Assembly (NCBI RefSeq): GCF_016725325.1
Contig: NZ_CP068083.1
Coordinates: 4,402,001-4,466,000, forward strand
DNA length: 64,000 nucleotides
Source: Sphingobacterium spiritivorum
Lineage (GTDB): Bacteria; Bacteroidota; Bacteroidia; Sphingobacteriales; Sphingobacteriaceae
Direction: 5' to 3'
The notes beneath the pieces were generated by a model that saw only the letters and a program-made list of their open reading frames with translations, ran no database searches and was not told where the DNA came from. The translations under genes and the position numbers were made by a program. This document shows, in pieces, positions 9,147 to 19,558 of the stretch. How positions within the stretch are numbered: the first letter of the stretch is position 1; each line of letters opens with the position of its first letter.

Positions 9147-9766
9147 TGGTATTTCTCCAATTAAAGCCCGAAGTACGGAACTTCTTTGCACCTTATATCC
9201 ACGTTGTCGAGGATAAAATTCTGTTTCCTTATACATTGGAAAATCAGATTATAGCCCAAGAGCATTGGAGTGAAAATGGTGTCCGTATTCCGGTCTGTAA
9301 AGGTATGTGGTTGGTGACGGACAGCTTGCCTATATCTGTCACCAATCTTTTTATCGGTCATTCTGCAAGCGATATATTGTGCTTTTGCCATTATTACCCT
9401 AATTGGGTTAATTCACCTTGTTTGAGCGCATTTGTTTCATTGGGTTTGTTGCCAACAAAAGAACAGTTTACGTGGTTGAAATCCCTTTTCCCAAACGCTA
9501 AAACACATACGGTATTTGATGGGGGAATAAGTGGCCGTGTAGCCGATTGTAAAGTAGCGACGTGGCAACTTGGTAAGAACGCAAGGTTTAGTCTTGTTGA
9601 TGACCACGGAGAGTTTTACTGCAACAAAAAGAAGTATCGTATTCCAGTCAGTATTTTTTCATTGAACCGTTTTGAAAAGTTATCGGGTATCCGTGCAGGT
9701 ATCAGAACCCATAAACCAAAACCACCATTTGAAACGTTCTATCAATCCTTTACAAACGTGGGTTAA
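9146..9766 (+). CDS. Unknown ICE protein, possibly a degenerate Toprim-like fold
   Basis: A 206-aa protein starting with GTG at 9146, which overlaps the previous stop (TAGTG). No family is recognised with confidence. The order of LFIGHSASDILCF (about 69-81) and HTVFDGGISGRVADCKVATW (about 116-135) recalls the Glu-containing strand and the DxD/DxxxG segment of Toprim domains, which often follow DUF4099 genes in Bacteroidota elements. The canonical acidic residues are mostly absent, so it would be inactive or something else. It is the last gene before the terminator at 9784. Confidence 0.55.
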   Translation: MVFLQLKPEVRNFFAPYIHVVEDKILFPYTLENQIIAQEHWSENGVRIPVCKGMWLVTDSLPISVTNLFIGHSASDILCFCHYYPNWVNSPCLSAFVSLGLLPTKEQFTWLKSLFPNAKTHTVFDGGISGRVADCKVATWQLGKNARFSLVDDHGEFYCNKKKYRIPVSIFSLNRFEKLSGIRAGIRTHKPKPPFETFYQSFTNVG

Positions 9767-9783
9767 TCTGAACCAGCCTACCC

Positions 9784-9817
9784 AAACCCCTGATCCTTTA
9801 TTGGGTCAGGGGTTTTT
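9784..9817 (+). terminator. Rho-independent terminator of the ICE gene block
   Basis: The stem arms are AACCCCTGA at 9785-9793 and TCAGGGGTT at 9806-9814, with a 12-nt loop, and the right arm runs into a T-tract. It lies about 20 bp after the last + strand ICE gene and separates the tra block from the defence cargo. Confidence 0.85.
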
Positions 9818-9850
9818 GTCATTTATGACCTAATAAGCTGTATACGGGTT

Positions 9851-10354
9851 TTAAATTGACTCTTCAACAAAATCCAGCTCACCGTTTAAAAAGCAGATGA
9901 GATCATCAAGAATTAGTAATGAGCTTTCTAATAACTCTTTATCTCGTCCATTGTCTGCATTCAAAGATTTATTACCGTGAAAAAGATTATTTCTTATGGT
10001 ACGGATGTTTAAAGTTAAAATCTCAAGACGATCAGTATTCGTTCTTATTATATCTTGCCAAATATATTGACCATCGTTTTTAATAAGCTTTTTAGGTGGA
10101 TTGGATTGAATATATTGGATGGCATTCTCAAGTTCTTGCTTTAAGCCTTTATTTTGCCAAGTAACGTATCTTGTTTTACAATTCTTCGTGAAATCATTCC
10201 AATTAACGAGGCCCTCAGCGGTGATGAAATCGTTGAATTTTAGGAGAAATTCAAATCGCGAAAAGGATAGGAAAAACTTTATAATTACTTCCTGATGCGA
10301 ATGATTTAAATTGTCTCTGAATTTTTGATAAAGTTGATCAGTTGGTGTTGGCAT
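9851..10354 (-). CDS. HEPN-domain protein (possible RNase or abortive-infection factor)
   Basis: A 167-aa, mostly helical, charged protein. Its C-terminal half contains RNNLFHG (R121 to H126), the R-x4-H motif of HEPN ribonucleases, preceded by TLNIRTI, a common HEPN helix context. HEPN domains cut RNA in toxin-antitoxin, CRISPR and Abi systems. No MNT nucleotidyltransferase or other partner is next to it, so it is an orphan. It is transcribed away from the Druantia-like operon, between it and the ICE terminator, and shares the AT-rich composition of that cargo. The motif is clear; the toxic role is inferred. Confidence 0.6.
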   Translation of the reverse strand: MPTPTDQLYQKFRDNLNHSHQEVIIKFFLSFSRFEFLLKFNDFITAEGLVNWNDFTKNCKTRYVTWQNKGLKQELENAIQYIQSNPPKKLIKNDGQYIWQDIIRTNTDRLEILTLNIRTIRNNLFHGNKSLNADNGRDKELLESSLLILDDLICFLNGELDFVEESI

Positions 10355-10561
10355 TTTTATTTTCTATTGACTTTTCAAGAATAGTTAAAAGCGTGTTAAA
10401 TACAAAATCAAGTAGTATATTTTTTGAAAGCTGTAGTCTTAAGCTCTTGTGTTTGTTGAGAAACTCAATAGGCTTCAAAAATATTTTGGCACTTTGCAAA
10501 ATGTAATTTTATTGTTGCGCATTATTGCGTAGCTTTAGAGGCAAAATTATGCGTATATAAT

Positions 10562-10584
10562 GTGTTGGTTCATCAAATCAACAC
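10562..10584. promoter_or_regulatory. Inverted repeat in the divergent control region of the defence operon
   Basis: GTGTTG at 10562-10567 and CAACAC at 10579-10584 form an inverted repeat in the 337-bp gap (10355-10691) between the HEPN gene and the defence operon. The gap is AT-rich and holds no supported gene. It also holds CGCATTATTGCG, a smaller palindrome near 10517. Both are candidate operators. AAAGGAAA just before the ATG at 10692 is a plausible ribosome-binding site. Confidence 0.35.
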
Positions 10585-10691
10585 GTTTTAGGCCTATCTT
10601 CACTCCTGATAATACATATTTATCATGGTTGCTTTCTAACAACGGACACCATATACACCGGGAGTTTGAAGTATGAATTTAAAGGAAATCT

Positions 10692-13520
10692 ATGAGGTAC
10701 TTTGAATGGAACGATATTGTGTCAGAATATTTTTTCAATCCCAGCAATGCAGGGAAGGATGTCTACTTATACCTCACCAAGAACGATATTATTGGTTTAG
10801 CTCGACATTGTTTCGAACAGTCATCTGACGAAGAAATTTGGAACGATTTCGTAAATAAAGTAAGGTTTGGATTTTCTGGTGGAAATGGAAACGTAATTGC
10901 AAAAGCAAGAAATGCTTACGAGAAAAGAAACTTACAAAGCGTTGTAATCAATGAAGTAAAATATGAAATAAAATACCCTCCCTATATCACTTACTTGGTT
11001 TTTCTCGTACTCCCTTTAATTGAGATTAATCACGATCAGGGTCAAAGAACAAATAATTATTACAGTAGACTGAATTATTTCTTAGAAATCAACAAAATAA
11101 ATCAAAAAATTGGAACAGTTGATTTTGGTAGTAATCAAATTAATTTACTATGGGAACATCTTGAACATTGGGCAAATGTAAAAAATAACGGTGATTTGGG
11201 TTTGTTCAATGTTATTCCATTTACAAATGCGAACTGGGTTTATGTAGGAAAAGTATTTTCACAGTGTGTTTTGCCTCCCAAGTTTCTAAATCGCCTACCT
11301 AAATTATTTGAATCTCTTGGTTTGGTTCCCAATACTTTTTACGAAGACGGATTTCTAAAATATAAAATAAAGAATAGTAGAACGGATTTAATTCCAAAAA
11401 GCACGTTGGATCATTTGAAAAAGGAAGATGAGTTATCAAACTCTATCATTCAAACTATACAACGACAATATAAAAAATGGACAGGTGAAACCCACGAAGA
11501 AATAGAAGAAGGAACAACACTACGACAGAGAAGAAATTACACTGTTGCACCTTTATTTCTTCAATTTAAAGTAAATACCAATGACGAAGAGATTAAGTTT
11601 TCGTACAGAATGTATTCTTCAAATGACTATCCCGAAGATTTAAAATTTGGAGAACACGAGAATTTGTATGAAATCAATGGATGGTCAAAAACGTTACCTG
11701 TTGAATTCAAAGAAAACCTTGAACTTAAGGACAATTTCAACAAATGGATCGCGAAGTTTTCTAACCGTGATGTGAGGTTATTCATAAGTGCCGGGACATT
11801 TCAGTTGAGCAATGATTATTGGATTGAGACAAGCGTTCTCTCAAAAACAGAACGAATGTATTTGATGTGCAAAAACGAAAAGCAAGAAATAATCAAAGAA
11901 TGGGGAAGTACATTTGTCAACGGAGATTTCAAACAAGAAGATTTTGAAGGCTTGCCGGAAAACTATTCATTGTTTTGGTTTCGCAATCCTACACAAGGAC
12001 TTTCTGAAATTCCACTTCTTACATTGTACACAGAAAAACGGATTGAATTAATTGGTGGACTAAAAGTGAATTTCAGAACGTATGTAAATGATTATTTGCC
12101 AGAAGTTGAAATTGTGAATGCGGACGGTAACGAAAAAGTTTATTTGCAATACAAAGAAACACATGAGAAAATTTTCCTTTCAAAGAAGCAGTCACTAAAT
12201 AATCGCTGGTTATTACCCGAAAAAACTTTAATAGATACCGATTTCTATATAAAGGTAGAAAACGAGAACTTTTCTGGAAATGAACTTGCATACAACTTGG
12301 TTTCGTCAGACAACACGGCAATTCAAGTTGATGATTCTAAATTACCGAAAAGAGATTCCTTTGGTAGAAACATTACAACTAATTTGGGGCAATACTGTAT
12401 AGGTAGTAATATTGTTAATCCTGATAAGTCAAGTCAAAGATATTTCTGCCATTTAAGTTCAATGTTCATTTCCACTAAAAAGGAGGTTGCAGCTAATATT
12501 TCAAGTGCCACACTTAATAATCATACCGGAAATAAACTTTGTAATTTTCTCTCTATAAAAGCTAAACTTTCGACCGAAGAATTTTTCAAAGCATTTGAGT
12601 TTTATTATTCAAAGGAGTTTCCGGAGCAACAATTAAACTCAAATTTTAATCTCACAAGACTTAAAAGAGCCTCGCTGAATTATTATGATTTCATCGGAAT
12701 ACTTGATTATGATTATGAGACTAAAAATGTCATTTTAAGCCCGCCCCAGTTTATTTTCATTCCGACAACACGAGGGAGAAAAGTTTTGCTAATAGGTGCA
12801 AGAGATTCTGCCTTGGTTGAAACAATCGTAAATACTGCACCTAAACACAATTTACAAGTTGAAATAACAAGGCAATTTGTTTCAAACGAACGATTGCTTT
12901 TACCTGATGTAGTCACAGTTAGGGCATTTGAACAAACATCAACAGATAATTATGGAGAGAATTGCTTGAAAGCTTTTGCAGATGAATTGAGGGTGAAGTT
13001 TTCAAATGATTACTTCCCGCAAGTTGCACTTCAAGATTTTTCAGCAAATATTGTAGACTACGAAAGGACATTACAGCAGACCAACGAAAATGACTATGAT
13101 TGGGCGAGGTATATTTTCAATCCTGAAACCTTAATTTTTGAAAAGAGCGAGACACCAATTTTCGACAAATCATTTTCGTTGATAAAATACAAATTGAATG
13201 AATATACTCATCAATTCAAACTTTGGAAAGACAATAAGAGCTATCAAATTGATATGAATTGGGGACGGTTTATTGCATTGAAACATTGCAATAAAAATGT
13301 GATTTTGTTTGATAGCACAAGTAAAAAAGTTGCTATCCCAATCGAAATGCCTTTGCCAAGATTAATGTCGGAAGCTATTATGTTGTTAAGTGGATTAGCC
13401 CCCGATTTCAAAGTGATAGATGGGAAGAAATACAGAGTATATGAAAATGTAATTGGGATTTTCACTCAAAATTTGTTCAGATTAAAATTAGGCCAGACTC
13501 CAATAGATAAAACATTATGA
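10692..13520 (+). CDS. Unrecognised 942-aa defence-operon protein (DruF/DruH-like position)
   Basis: A large soluble protein with no signal peptide, membrane segment or catalytic motif that I recognise. It is rich in Asn, Lys, Phe and Tyr like its downstream partner. The C-terminal 200 residues include a Rossmann-like stretch (KVLLIGARDSALVETIV near 690-710) and a conserved-looking tail (KYRVYENVIGIFTQNLFRLK). Its last codons overlap the helicase start as ATGA (13517-13520), so the two are translationally coupled. In Druantia loci a large uncharacterised protein (DruH in type III, DruF or DruG in type II) accompanies DruE; this gene fills that role by position and size. The match is inferred from context and could not be tested by alignment. 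Confidence 0.6.
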   Translation: MRYFEWNDIVSEYFFNPSNAGKDVYLYLTKNDIIGLARHCFEQSSDEEIWNDFVNKVRFGFSGGNGNVIAKARNAYEKRNLQSVVINEVKYEIKYPPYITYLVFLVLPLIEINHDQGQRTNNYYSRLNYFLEINKINQKIGTVDFGSNQINLLWEHLEHWANVKNNGDLGLFNVIPFTNANWVYVGKVFSQCVLPPKFLNRLPKLFESLGLVPNTFYEDGFLKYKIKNSRTDLIPKSTLDHLKKEDELSNSIIQTIQRQYKKWTGETHEEIEEGTTLRQRRNYTVAPLFLQFKVNTNDEEIKFSYRMYSSNDYPEDLKFGEHENLYEINGWSKTLPVEFKENLELKDNFNKWIAKFSNRDVRLFISAGTFQLSNDYWIETSVLSKTERMYLMCKNEKQEIIKEWGSTFVNGDFKQEDFEGLPENYSLFWFRNPTQGLSEIPLLTLYTEKRIELIGGLKVNFRTYVNDYLPEVEIVNADGNEKVYLQYKETHEKIFLSKKQSLNNRWLLPEKTLIDTDFYIKVENENFSGNELAYNLVSSDNTAIQVDDSKLPKRDSFGRNITTNLGQYCIGSNIVNPDKSSQRYFCHLSSMFISTKKEVAANISSATLNNHTGNKLCNFLSIKAKLSTEEFFKAFEFYYSKEFPEQQLNSNFNLTRLKRASLNYYDFIGILDYDYETKNVILSPPQFIFIPTTRGRKVLLIGARDSALVETIVNTAPKHNLQVEITRQFVSNERLLLPDVVTVRAFEQTSTDNYGENCLKAFADELRVKFSNDYFPQVALQDFSANIVDYERTLQQTNENDYDWARYIFNPETLIFEKSETPIFDKSFSLIKYKLNEYTHQFKLWKDNKSYQIDMNWGRFIALKHCNKNVILFDSTSKKVAIPIEMPLPRLMSEAIMLLSGLAPDFKVIDGKKYRVYENVIGIFTQNLFRLKLGQTPIDKTL

Positions 13521-16500
13521 AAGACCCAATAGGTTCGTTTGAAACCATAAAAGAGAATTTTATTCGTTATATAAAAACTGCGTTCAGAACAAAGTTTGAA
13601 GGCATTGAAAAGGAGCGTTATGACTTATTGAACTACGACAGAGTACTTTATCGTAAGCCTTGGATTGAGCCTTTGCCCGATTATGTCTCAAGTGGAAAAA
13701 AGATAAATGATTTAACACTTGAAGATTTAGGAAATGCGTTGAGTGATGCAGAAGTCAAACTATTTAAAGGGCTTGTAAATACGGGACTTGTTGGGGATTT
13801 CCCTTTACATTTGCATCAAGCAGAAATGTTGAAACAAACCTTGCTTGGAAATAATTGCATTATTACTTCCGGTACAGGTTCGGGAAAAACGGAATCATTC
13901 TTACTGCCACTATTCGCCCAGCTTTCAAAAGAACTTTCCAATTGGCAAGCCCCAAACCCAAAATCCACAAGTATAAATAATTGGTGGTGTGATAATGGTG
14001 GACTTTCTGCAAGGGAAATTGTCAACACTTCGAACTTCACTTTAAGCAATGCGGTAAGGCAACGCAACCACGAAACAAGAAAAGCTGGAGTAAGAGCATT
14101 GATACTCTACCCAATGAACGCTTTGGTAGAAGACCAAATGAGTCGTTTGCGAAAAGCATTGGATTCAGACGACACAAGAAATTGGTTAAGTGAAAATACT
14201 GATGGCAACGCAATTTATTTTGGAAGATATAACGGGAGTTCGCCTGTTGCCGGAGAAATGAAAAAAGTAAAAGATGACGGGGCTTTTGCAATAAACACAA
14301 GGAAAGTAAATCAACTTAAAGAACAGTTACAACAGATAGAAACAGATTCAAACCGTGTAGCAGAATACATTCAAAAAACGGGAAAAATAGGAAGCGAGGC
14401 CAAGGATTTGAAATCATTTTTCCAACGTTTAGATGGTGCAGAAATGAGAAGCCGATTTGATATGCAAGTCGCACCGCCCGACATTATGATTACCAACTAT
14501 TCAATGTTGAGCATAATGTTAATGCGTGATATTGACAAAGGAATCTTTGACGAAACAAAACAATGGTTAGAAGAAAGTGAAAACAACATTTTTCACTTAA
14601 TCATTGACGAGTTGCATTTATACAGAGGAACGCAAGGAACAGAAGTTGCGTATTTGCTCAAACTTGTTCTTAATCGATTAGGTTTAAATCCTAATCACCC
14701 ACAATTACGCATTCTTGCTTCCAGTGCTTCGTTGGAAGCAAAAGAAGAAACAAAAGAAGGAAAAGAAAGTAAACAATTTCTGAAAGACTTTTTTGGAACA
14801 GAAAAACCGTTCAAAATCATTGAAGGAAAAAATAATAAAATTACAGCGTTTCCCGAAAACGGAAGAAAACTTCCAGTAAATCCTTTCAAAGAAATTGCGA
14901 AAAAGTTTTCAGAAGTAAAAGGAAATATAGCTGACGAAAATTTTATTTCAACTTGCGAAGCAACAGCAACGCAACTTGCAACAACTTTCAATTTATCACA
15001 AGACGGAGATGGAATTTCAAAATTACTATCGGTAATTACTAATCCAAACTTTCAATTGAAAGAACGTTTGTTTTCGCCTTGTCAGGATTACAAAGCTGTT
15101 TGCTCAATACAAGCAAATGGCGATGATTTAAACGGAAAATATTTTGCTGAAACAATTTTTGAAAACACAACTAACAAAGAAGATTTAGAAAACGCTTTGC
15201 GTGGTTTATTGATTGCAAGAGCAATGTTAGACGAACCAGAATTCAAAATTATTGTAGATAAAATTCTTGATGACAGAAAGTTGCCTCGTTTCAGATTTCA
15301 CTATTTCTTTAGAAACATTGAAGGCATTTGGGCTTCTGTAAAACCCGATGACGTTGATGAAATATATTCTGATGGAGAACGTACAGTTGGAAAACTTTAT
15401 TCTAATACACGAATAAATTCAGAAAACGGAAATCGTATTTTGGAGCTACTCTATTGCGATAATTGCGGAACAACGTTGTTTGGAGGAAGTCGATTAGTAA
15501 CAAGAAATGAATCAGGAAATAATTCTTTTGAATTACTTCCAATCAGCCCCAATATTGAAGGCATTCCGGAAAAAACACCTGCAAAATTGGTTGAGAAAAG
15601 AGGCTACCAAGAATATGCCGTTTTTTGGGCCTGTGGAAATCAAGAATTTATTCAACACGATGCCGAGCCGGGAATTCCTCAAAATTATTGGCGACAACCT
15701 ACTTTAAATGGGTTTAATCAAGGTGATTTTGAAGCAAAATGGATTCCTGCATCGCTCAACTGCATTTCGGGCGATATTGACAATTCTCACAACAAAGCAG
15801 ACGAAAAACCTGAACAATGGATTAAAGGATATTATTTCATCATTACAAACAATTCAAATCGTGATATTGCTTTCCCAGACGCAAATGGAAATATTTCCAC
15901 GATAGAAACACACAAAGCATTGCCAAGCGTTTGTCCGGGTTGTGGTGTAAATCACCAAAAAAGAAGGCAAGATTGGAACAAAAGCAAAACTTCTACTATT
16001 CGTGGTTTCAGAACCGGTTTCGCCAAAACAACTCAAATGTTTGCAAAAGAGTTGATGTATCAACTTCCAAGCAACGAAGAGGAAAGAAAATTAGTTGTGT
16101 TTTCTGATAGTCGTGAAGATGCGGCACAAGTTGCAAACGGAATTGAACGCAATCACTTTACTGATTTAATGCGTGAAATTTTAGTGAATGAACTGCATTC
16201 AAGTTTAATGTTACGCTTCCAAATTTTGTGTGCTTTTGATAATGGAGATACTGCCAAACAGGAAGAACTGAAACAGCAATCGCAAACAACTTTTGATGAG
16301 ATAGAATACTTGGTTGACAATTCAAGTTATAATGGGAGTAACACAAATAAGTTGCGAGAAAAACAAGAAGCAGAGGCGAAATTGAACGAAGTTCGTTTAC
16401 TTACTCTCAATGTAAGAAGTTTAGTTGATATTACTAATTCAATAAATCTCGCACCGCTTGTAAAGCGTTTTGTTGAGTTGGGGATAAATCCAGGAGGAAA

Positions 16501-19500
16501 CGACATTTCTTTACAAACAAGAGTGCTGAATAATAATTTTGTCCCTTGGTTTGACCTTATTGATTTTACAGATTTTCAATGGGCAAACGGAGCAGATCAA
16601 TCATACATAAACGATTTGAAAGAAGGTTCTTTTGACGGACTCGCATCGATGTTCTTTGGTTCACTGTTCTATTCGTTTGAATCTTCTGCATTGGGTTATG
16701 TGTGTATAAATCCGGAATTAGAAGTTGTAGCAGACCAAGCGAGAGCGGTTGCTTTAGCAAAAGATGAGTTTTTCCAAATTGTAAATTCTACCATTAGGAT
16801 TTTAGGGGACAAGTACAAACATAACAAAGTTGAAGATGCAAGTCCTTTCAATTTCACACAATACAATGATTTTCCGGGACAAGTAAAAAAGTACATTCGT
16901 GCCGTTGCAAATAGGTTTTCAAAACAAGAAAATGAAATAGGAACAGCTGTCTTCAATACACTTTCAACAAGTAGTGTATTGAGAGGCGACACAGGAATTC
17001 AAATTGAAAACCTTTTCATAAAAATTGCACAAGCAACCGATAAAGTATGGACAAGTACAAGAGGAAATAGGCCACATTTGCATTTTAGTGGAGGCATTTG
17101 CACTCATTCTGTGACAGCGTTACAAACGCCACATAGCAAAATTTGTGATGATATTTGGAAAGAAAATTACCTTTCTTACAATGCAATTAAACAACAACGT
17201 CCGCCAATCCGTTTGCATTGTGAAGAACTTACCGGACAGACAGACGACCAATTTGAAAGACAACGGCATTTTAGAAATATCATTTTGCCAGATGAAGGCA
17301 ATAGACAAGTAAAAGCAATTGATTTGTTGAGCGTAACGACAACACTTGAAGTTGGGGTTGATATTGGAGCATTACAAGCCGTGATGTTGGGAAATATGCC
17401 GCCTCAACGTTTCAATTATCAACAAAGAGTTGGTCGTGCAGGTCGTAGAGGGCAAGCCTATTCCGTGATTTTGACTTTTTGCAGAGGTAGAAGCCACGAT
17501 GAATTTTATTTTGCAAACCCTCAAAAAATCACAGGTGATGCACCGCCAACACCTTTCTTGACAATGGGACAAGAGCGGATTTTTAAACGTTTGCTTGCGA
17601 AAGAAATTTTAAGGAGAGCATACGTTGAAAAAGATATTGATGTTAGTTCTGATGAAAAATCAAGTGTTCACGGAGAGTTTGGCTCTACTGATAGTTGGGA
17701 CACATACAAAACAGAAATTATAGATTGGATAAACAATAACAAAGTGGCGATTGGATCAACGGTTGATGCTTTGCTAACAGAACAACTAAAAGAGAAAAGA
17801 GAAGAATTTATCAATTGGGTTGTAGACACAACAACCCCAAATGGATTGATTGGGAAAGCTCAAAGTATAAGAAATAACGAAGAAATTGCAACAAACGATA
17901 TTTCTGAAAAGTTTGCCGAAGGCGGGATTTTACCAATGTTCGGGATGCCAACTACAGTTAAAAACTTGTATCACGGTATAAACAGAAAACTTGAGCCACT
18001 TTCAATAGACCGAGCGCAAGCAATGGCTATTTATGAATTTGCACCGGGTGCACAGAAAACAAAAGACAAGGCAATTCATCAGGTTATTGGTTTTACAAGT
18101 GATTTTATCAATACACGTAGAAACGGAAATCAAATTGTAACAAATGTTGAAACCAACAACTTGCTTCCGTTTTCATTAAACCGTTGGTTTGTTCGTTGTA
18201 GGTCTTGCGGATTTTTTGAAACATATTCGGAAGAGCGAAAAGTAGAATTGGAAAACCAAAACCAATTTGATGTTTGTCCAAATTGTGGTGAAGACAACCC
18301 CAATAAATATCAACGACCTTTTATGCTGAAATCACCAAGAGGATACAGAACAAATCTTTCAGTAGGAAGCGACACCAAAGATGATTCAGAATTTTTGCTT
18401 TCACGGCCACCAATTTTTGCAGAAAAAATCGGTTCAGCAAATACGGAAAAAATAAATAATGCCTCAATTTCCATTTCAGATAACGATGTTACTTGGAGAG
18501 TAAATACAAATTCCGATAAGTTTTTCACGGGAAAACTTTACAACACAAACAACAAATTTCCTTTCAATCAAAACGGATTTTGGTTTAATAATCAATGGCT
18601 CTTGAATGATTTAGCCGTACCGACAAATGACAGCAATGGTTATTCCATGTTTGTTCAACAAAACGCAACAAGTACAGACGAGCAAATTGCGTTAGCAAGC
18701 AATAAAAATACAGAAATATTCAGAATAGCACCTTCGATTATTCCTTTGGAACTTGACTTGAATATGTTTTTTAGTGAAACAGATTTGCCACACGTTAAAG
18801 CACAAAGCAACGGTGTTCGCTCAGGATATTATTCAGCCGCTTTTTTGCTTCAACGGATTTTGGCTGACAGACTTGATGTTGACCCAACCGAAATTGAAAT
18901 TGCTGACATTTCAATGAAAGTGCTTGAAGACGGTACAAACAGAAGAATTGCAGAAATTATTTTGACTGATGAATTGCCAAATGGTTCGGGCTTTGTGAGA
19001 TTTTTATACAACGATTTTCAAAACATTCTTTCGGAAGCAATGGAACCAAGTAATATGAATAGTTATTTAGGAAAAATTCATTCACAAATACATCAGACAA
19101 AATGTGATGATGCTTGTTACGATTGCTTGAAAGTATATAGGAATATGAATTATCACAGTTTGCTTGATTGGCGATTAGGTTTATCAATGCTCCGTGTGAT
19201 GAATGATTCAACTTTCGTTTGTGGTGCTGATGGAAATTTCAACTTTGTCGAATTACAAGATTGGCTTGCTTTTGCAAAAGAGTTGAGAAATGGTTTTGCT
19301 CAAAGTTTTGGCTTCTCACATACAGCAGAAATAAAAGGTTTGCCAACTATCAAATTTGGAAAAAATCAGAAACACATCATAATGATTGTTCACCCATTTT
19401 GGGATTTGAGAAATATCAGGGAAGCAAATTGGTTAGCAGAAACCAAAGCAGAGATTGACGAATATGTTGCTCAAAGTGGTGGCTGCATTAGCATAATTGA

Positions 19501-19558
19501 TACATTCAACTTGCATCGCAGACCCGGTTGGTGTTACGAAAGATTAGTAATCAGATGA
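13517..19558 (+). CDS. druE: DruE-type giant helicase with DUF1998 (Druantia-like defence)
   Basis: A 2013-aa superfamily 2 helicase. Walker A is GTGSGKT at 119-125, motif II is DELH at 364-367, and motif VI QQRVGRAGRRG lies near 1302-1312, about 940 residues after motif II. Cys-rich zinc-like pairs occur between and after the helicase lobes (CDNC near 646, CPGCG near 807, CRSCG near 1562, CPNCG near 1588). The C-terminal DUF1998/MZB signature CDDACYDCLKVYRNMNYH has C1863, C1867 and C1870. This single-chain fusion, about 2000 aa long, is the hallmark of DruE, the core of Druantia anti-phage systems. It is coupled to both neighbours by ATGA overlaps. Mechanism in this family is not settled. 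Confidence 0.85.
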   Translation: MKDPIGSFETIKENFIRYIKTAFRTKFEGIEKERYDLLNYDRVLYRKPWIEPLPDYVSSGKKINDLTLEDLGNALSDAEVKLFKGLVNTGLVGDFPLHLHQAEMLKQTLLGNNCIITSGTGSGKTESFLLPLFAQLSKELSNWQAPNPKSTSINNWWCDNGGLSAREIVNTSNFTLSNAVRQRNHETRKAGVRALILYPMNALVEDQMSRLRKALDSDDTRNWLSENTDGNAIYFGRYNGSSPVAGEMKKVKDDGAFAINTRKVNQLKEQLQQIETDSNRVAEYIQKTGKIGSEAKDLKSFFQRLDGAEMRSRFDMQVAPPDIMITNYSMLSIMLMRDIDKGIFDETKQWLEESENNIFHLIIDELHLYRGTQGTEVAYLLKLVLNRLGLNPNHPQLRILASSASLEAKEETKEGKESKQFLKDFFGTEKPFKIIEGKNNKITAFPENGRKLPVNPFKEIAKKFSEVKGNIADENFISTCEATATQLATTFNLSQDGDGISKLLSVITNPNFQLKERLFSPCQDYKAVCSIQANGDDLNGKYFAETIFENTTNKEDLENALRGLLIARAMLDEPEFKIIVDKILDDRKLPRFRFHYFFRNIEGIWASVKPDDVDEIYSDGERTVGKLYSNTRINSENGNRILELLYCDNCGTTLFGGSRLVTRNESGNNSFELLPISPNIEGIPEKTPAKLVEKRGYQEYAVFWACGNQEFIQHDAEPGIPQNYWRQPTLNGFNQGDFEAKWIPASLNCISGDIDNSHNKADEKPEQWIKGYYFIITNNSNRDIAFPDANGNISTIETHKALPSVCPGCGVNHQKRRQDWNKSKTSTIRGFRTGFAKTTQMFAKELMYQLPSNEEERKLVVFSDSREDAAQVANGIERNHFTDLMREILVNELHSSLMLRFQILCAFDNGDTAKQEELKQQSQTTFDEIEYLVDNSSYNGSNTNKLREKQEAEAKLNEVRLLTLNVRSLVDITNSINLAPLVKRFVELGINPGGNDISLQTRVLNNNFVPWFDLIDFTDFQWANGADQSYINDLKEGSFDGLASMFFGSLFYSFESSALGYVCINPELEVVADQARAVALAKDEFFQIVNSTIRILGDKYKHNKVEDASPFNFTQYNDFPGQVKKYIRAVANRFSKQENEIGTAVFNTLSTSSVLRGDTGIQIENLFIKIAQATDKVWTSTRGNRPHLHFSGGICTHSVTALQTPHSKICDDIWKENYLSYNAIKQQRPPIRLHCEELTGQTDDQFERQRHFRNIILPDEGNRQVKAIDLLSVTTTLEVGVDIGALQAVMLGNMPPQRFNYQQRVGRAGRRGQAYSVILTFCRGRSHDEFYFANPQKITGDAPPTPFLTMGQERIFKRLLAKEILRRAYVEKDIDVSSDEKSSVHGEFGSTDSWDTYKTEIIDWINNNKVAIGSTVDALLTEQLKEKREEFINWVVDTTTPNGLIGKAQSIRNNEEIATNDISEKFAEGGILPMFGMPTTVKNLYHGINRKLEPLSIDRAQAMAIYEFAPGAQKTKDKAIHQVIGFTSDFINTRRNGNQIVTNVETNNLLPFSLNRWFVRCRSCGFFETYSEERKVELENQNQFDVCPNCGEDNPNKYQRPFMLKSPRGYRTNLSVGSDTKDDSEFLLSRPPIFAEKIGSANTEKINNASISISDNDVTWRVNTNSDKFFTGKLYNTNNKFPFNQNGFWFNNQWLLNDLAVPTNDSNGYSMFVQQNATSTDEQIALASNKNTEIFRIAPSIIPLELDLNMFFSETDLPHVKAQSNGVRSGYYSAAFLLQRILADRLDVDPTEIEIADISMKVLEDGTNRRIAEIILTDELPNGSGFVRFLYNDFQNILSEAMEPSNMNSYLGKIHSQIHQTKCDDACYDCLKVYRNMNYHSLLDWRLGLSMLRVMNDSTFVCGADGNFNFVELQDWLAFAKELRNGFAQSFGFSHTAEIKGLPTIKFGKNQKHIIMIVHPFWDLRNIREANWLAETKAEIDEYVAQSGGCISIIDTFNLHRRPGWCYERLVIR

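Noticed and set aside
10673..10705. Ten-codon frame before the 942-aa gene as a leader peptide
   Set aside because: It overlaps the real start out of frame, but shows no attenuator hairpin or residue bias that would support a control role.
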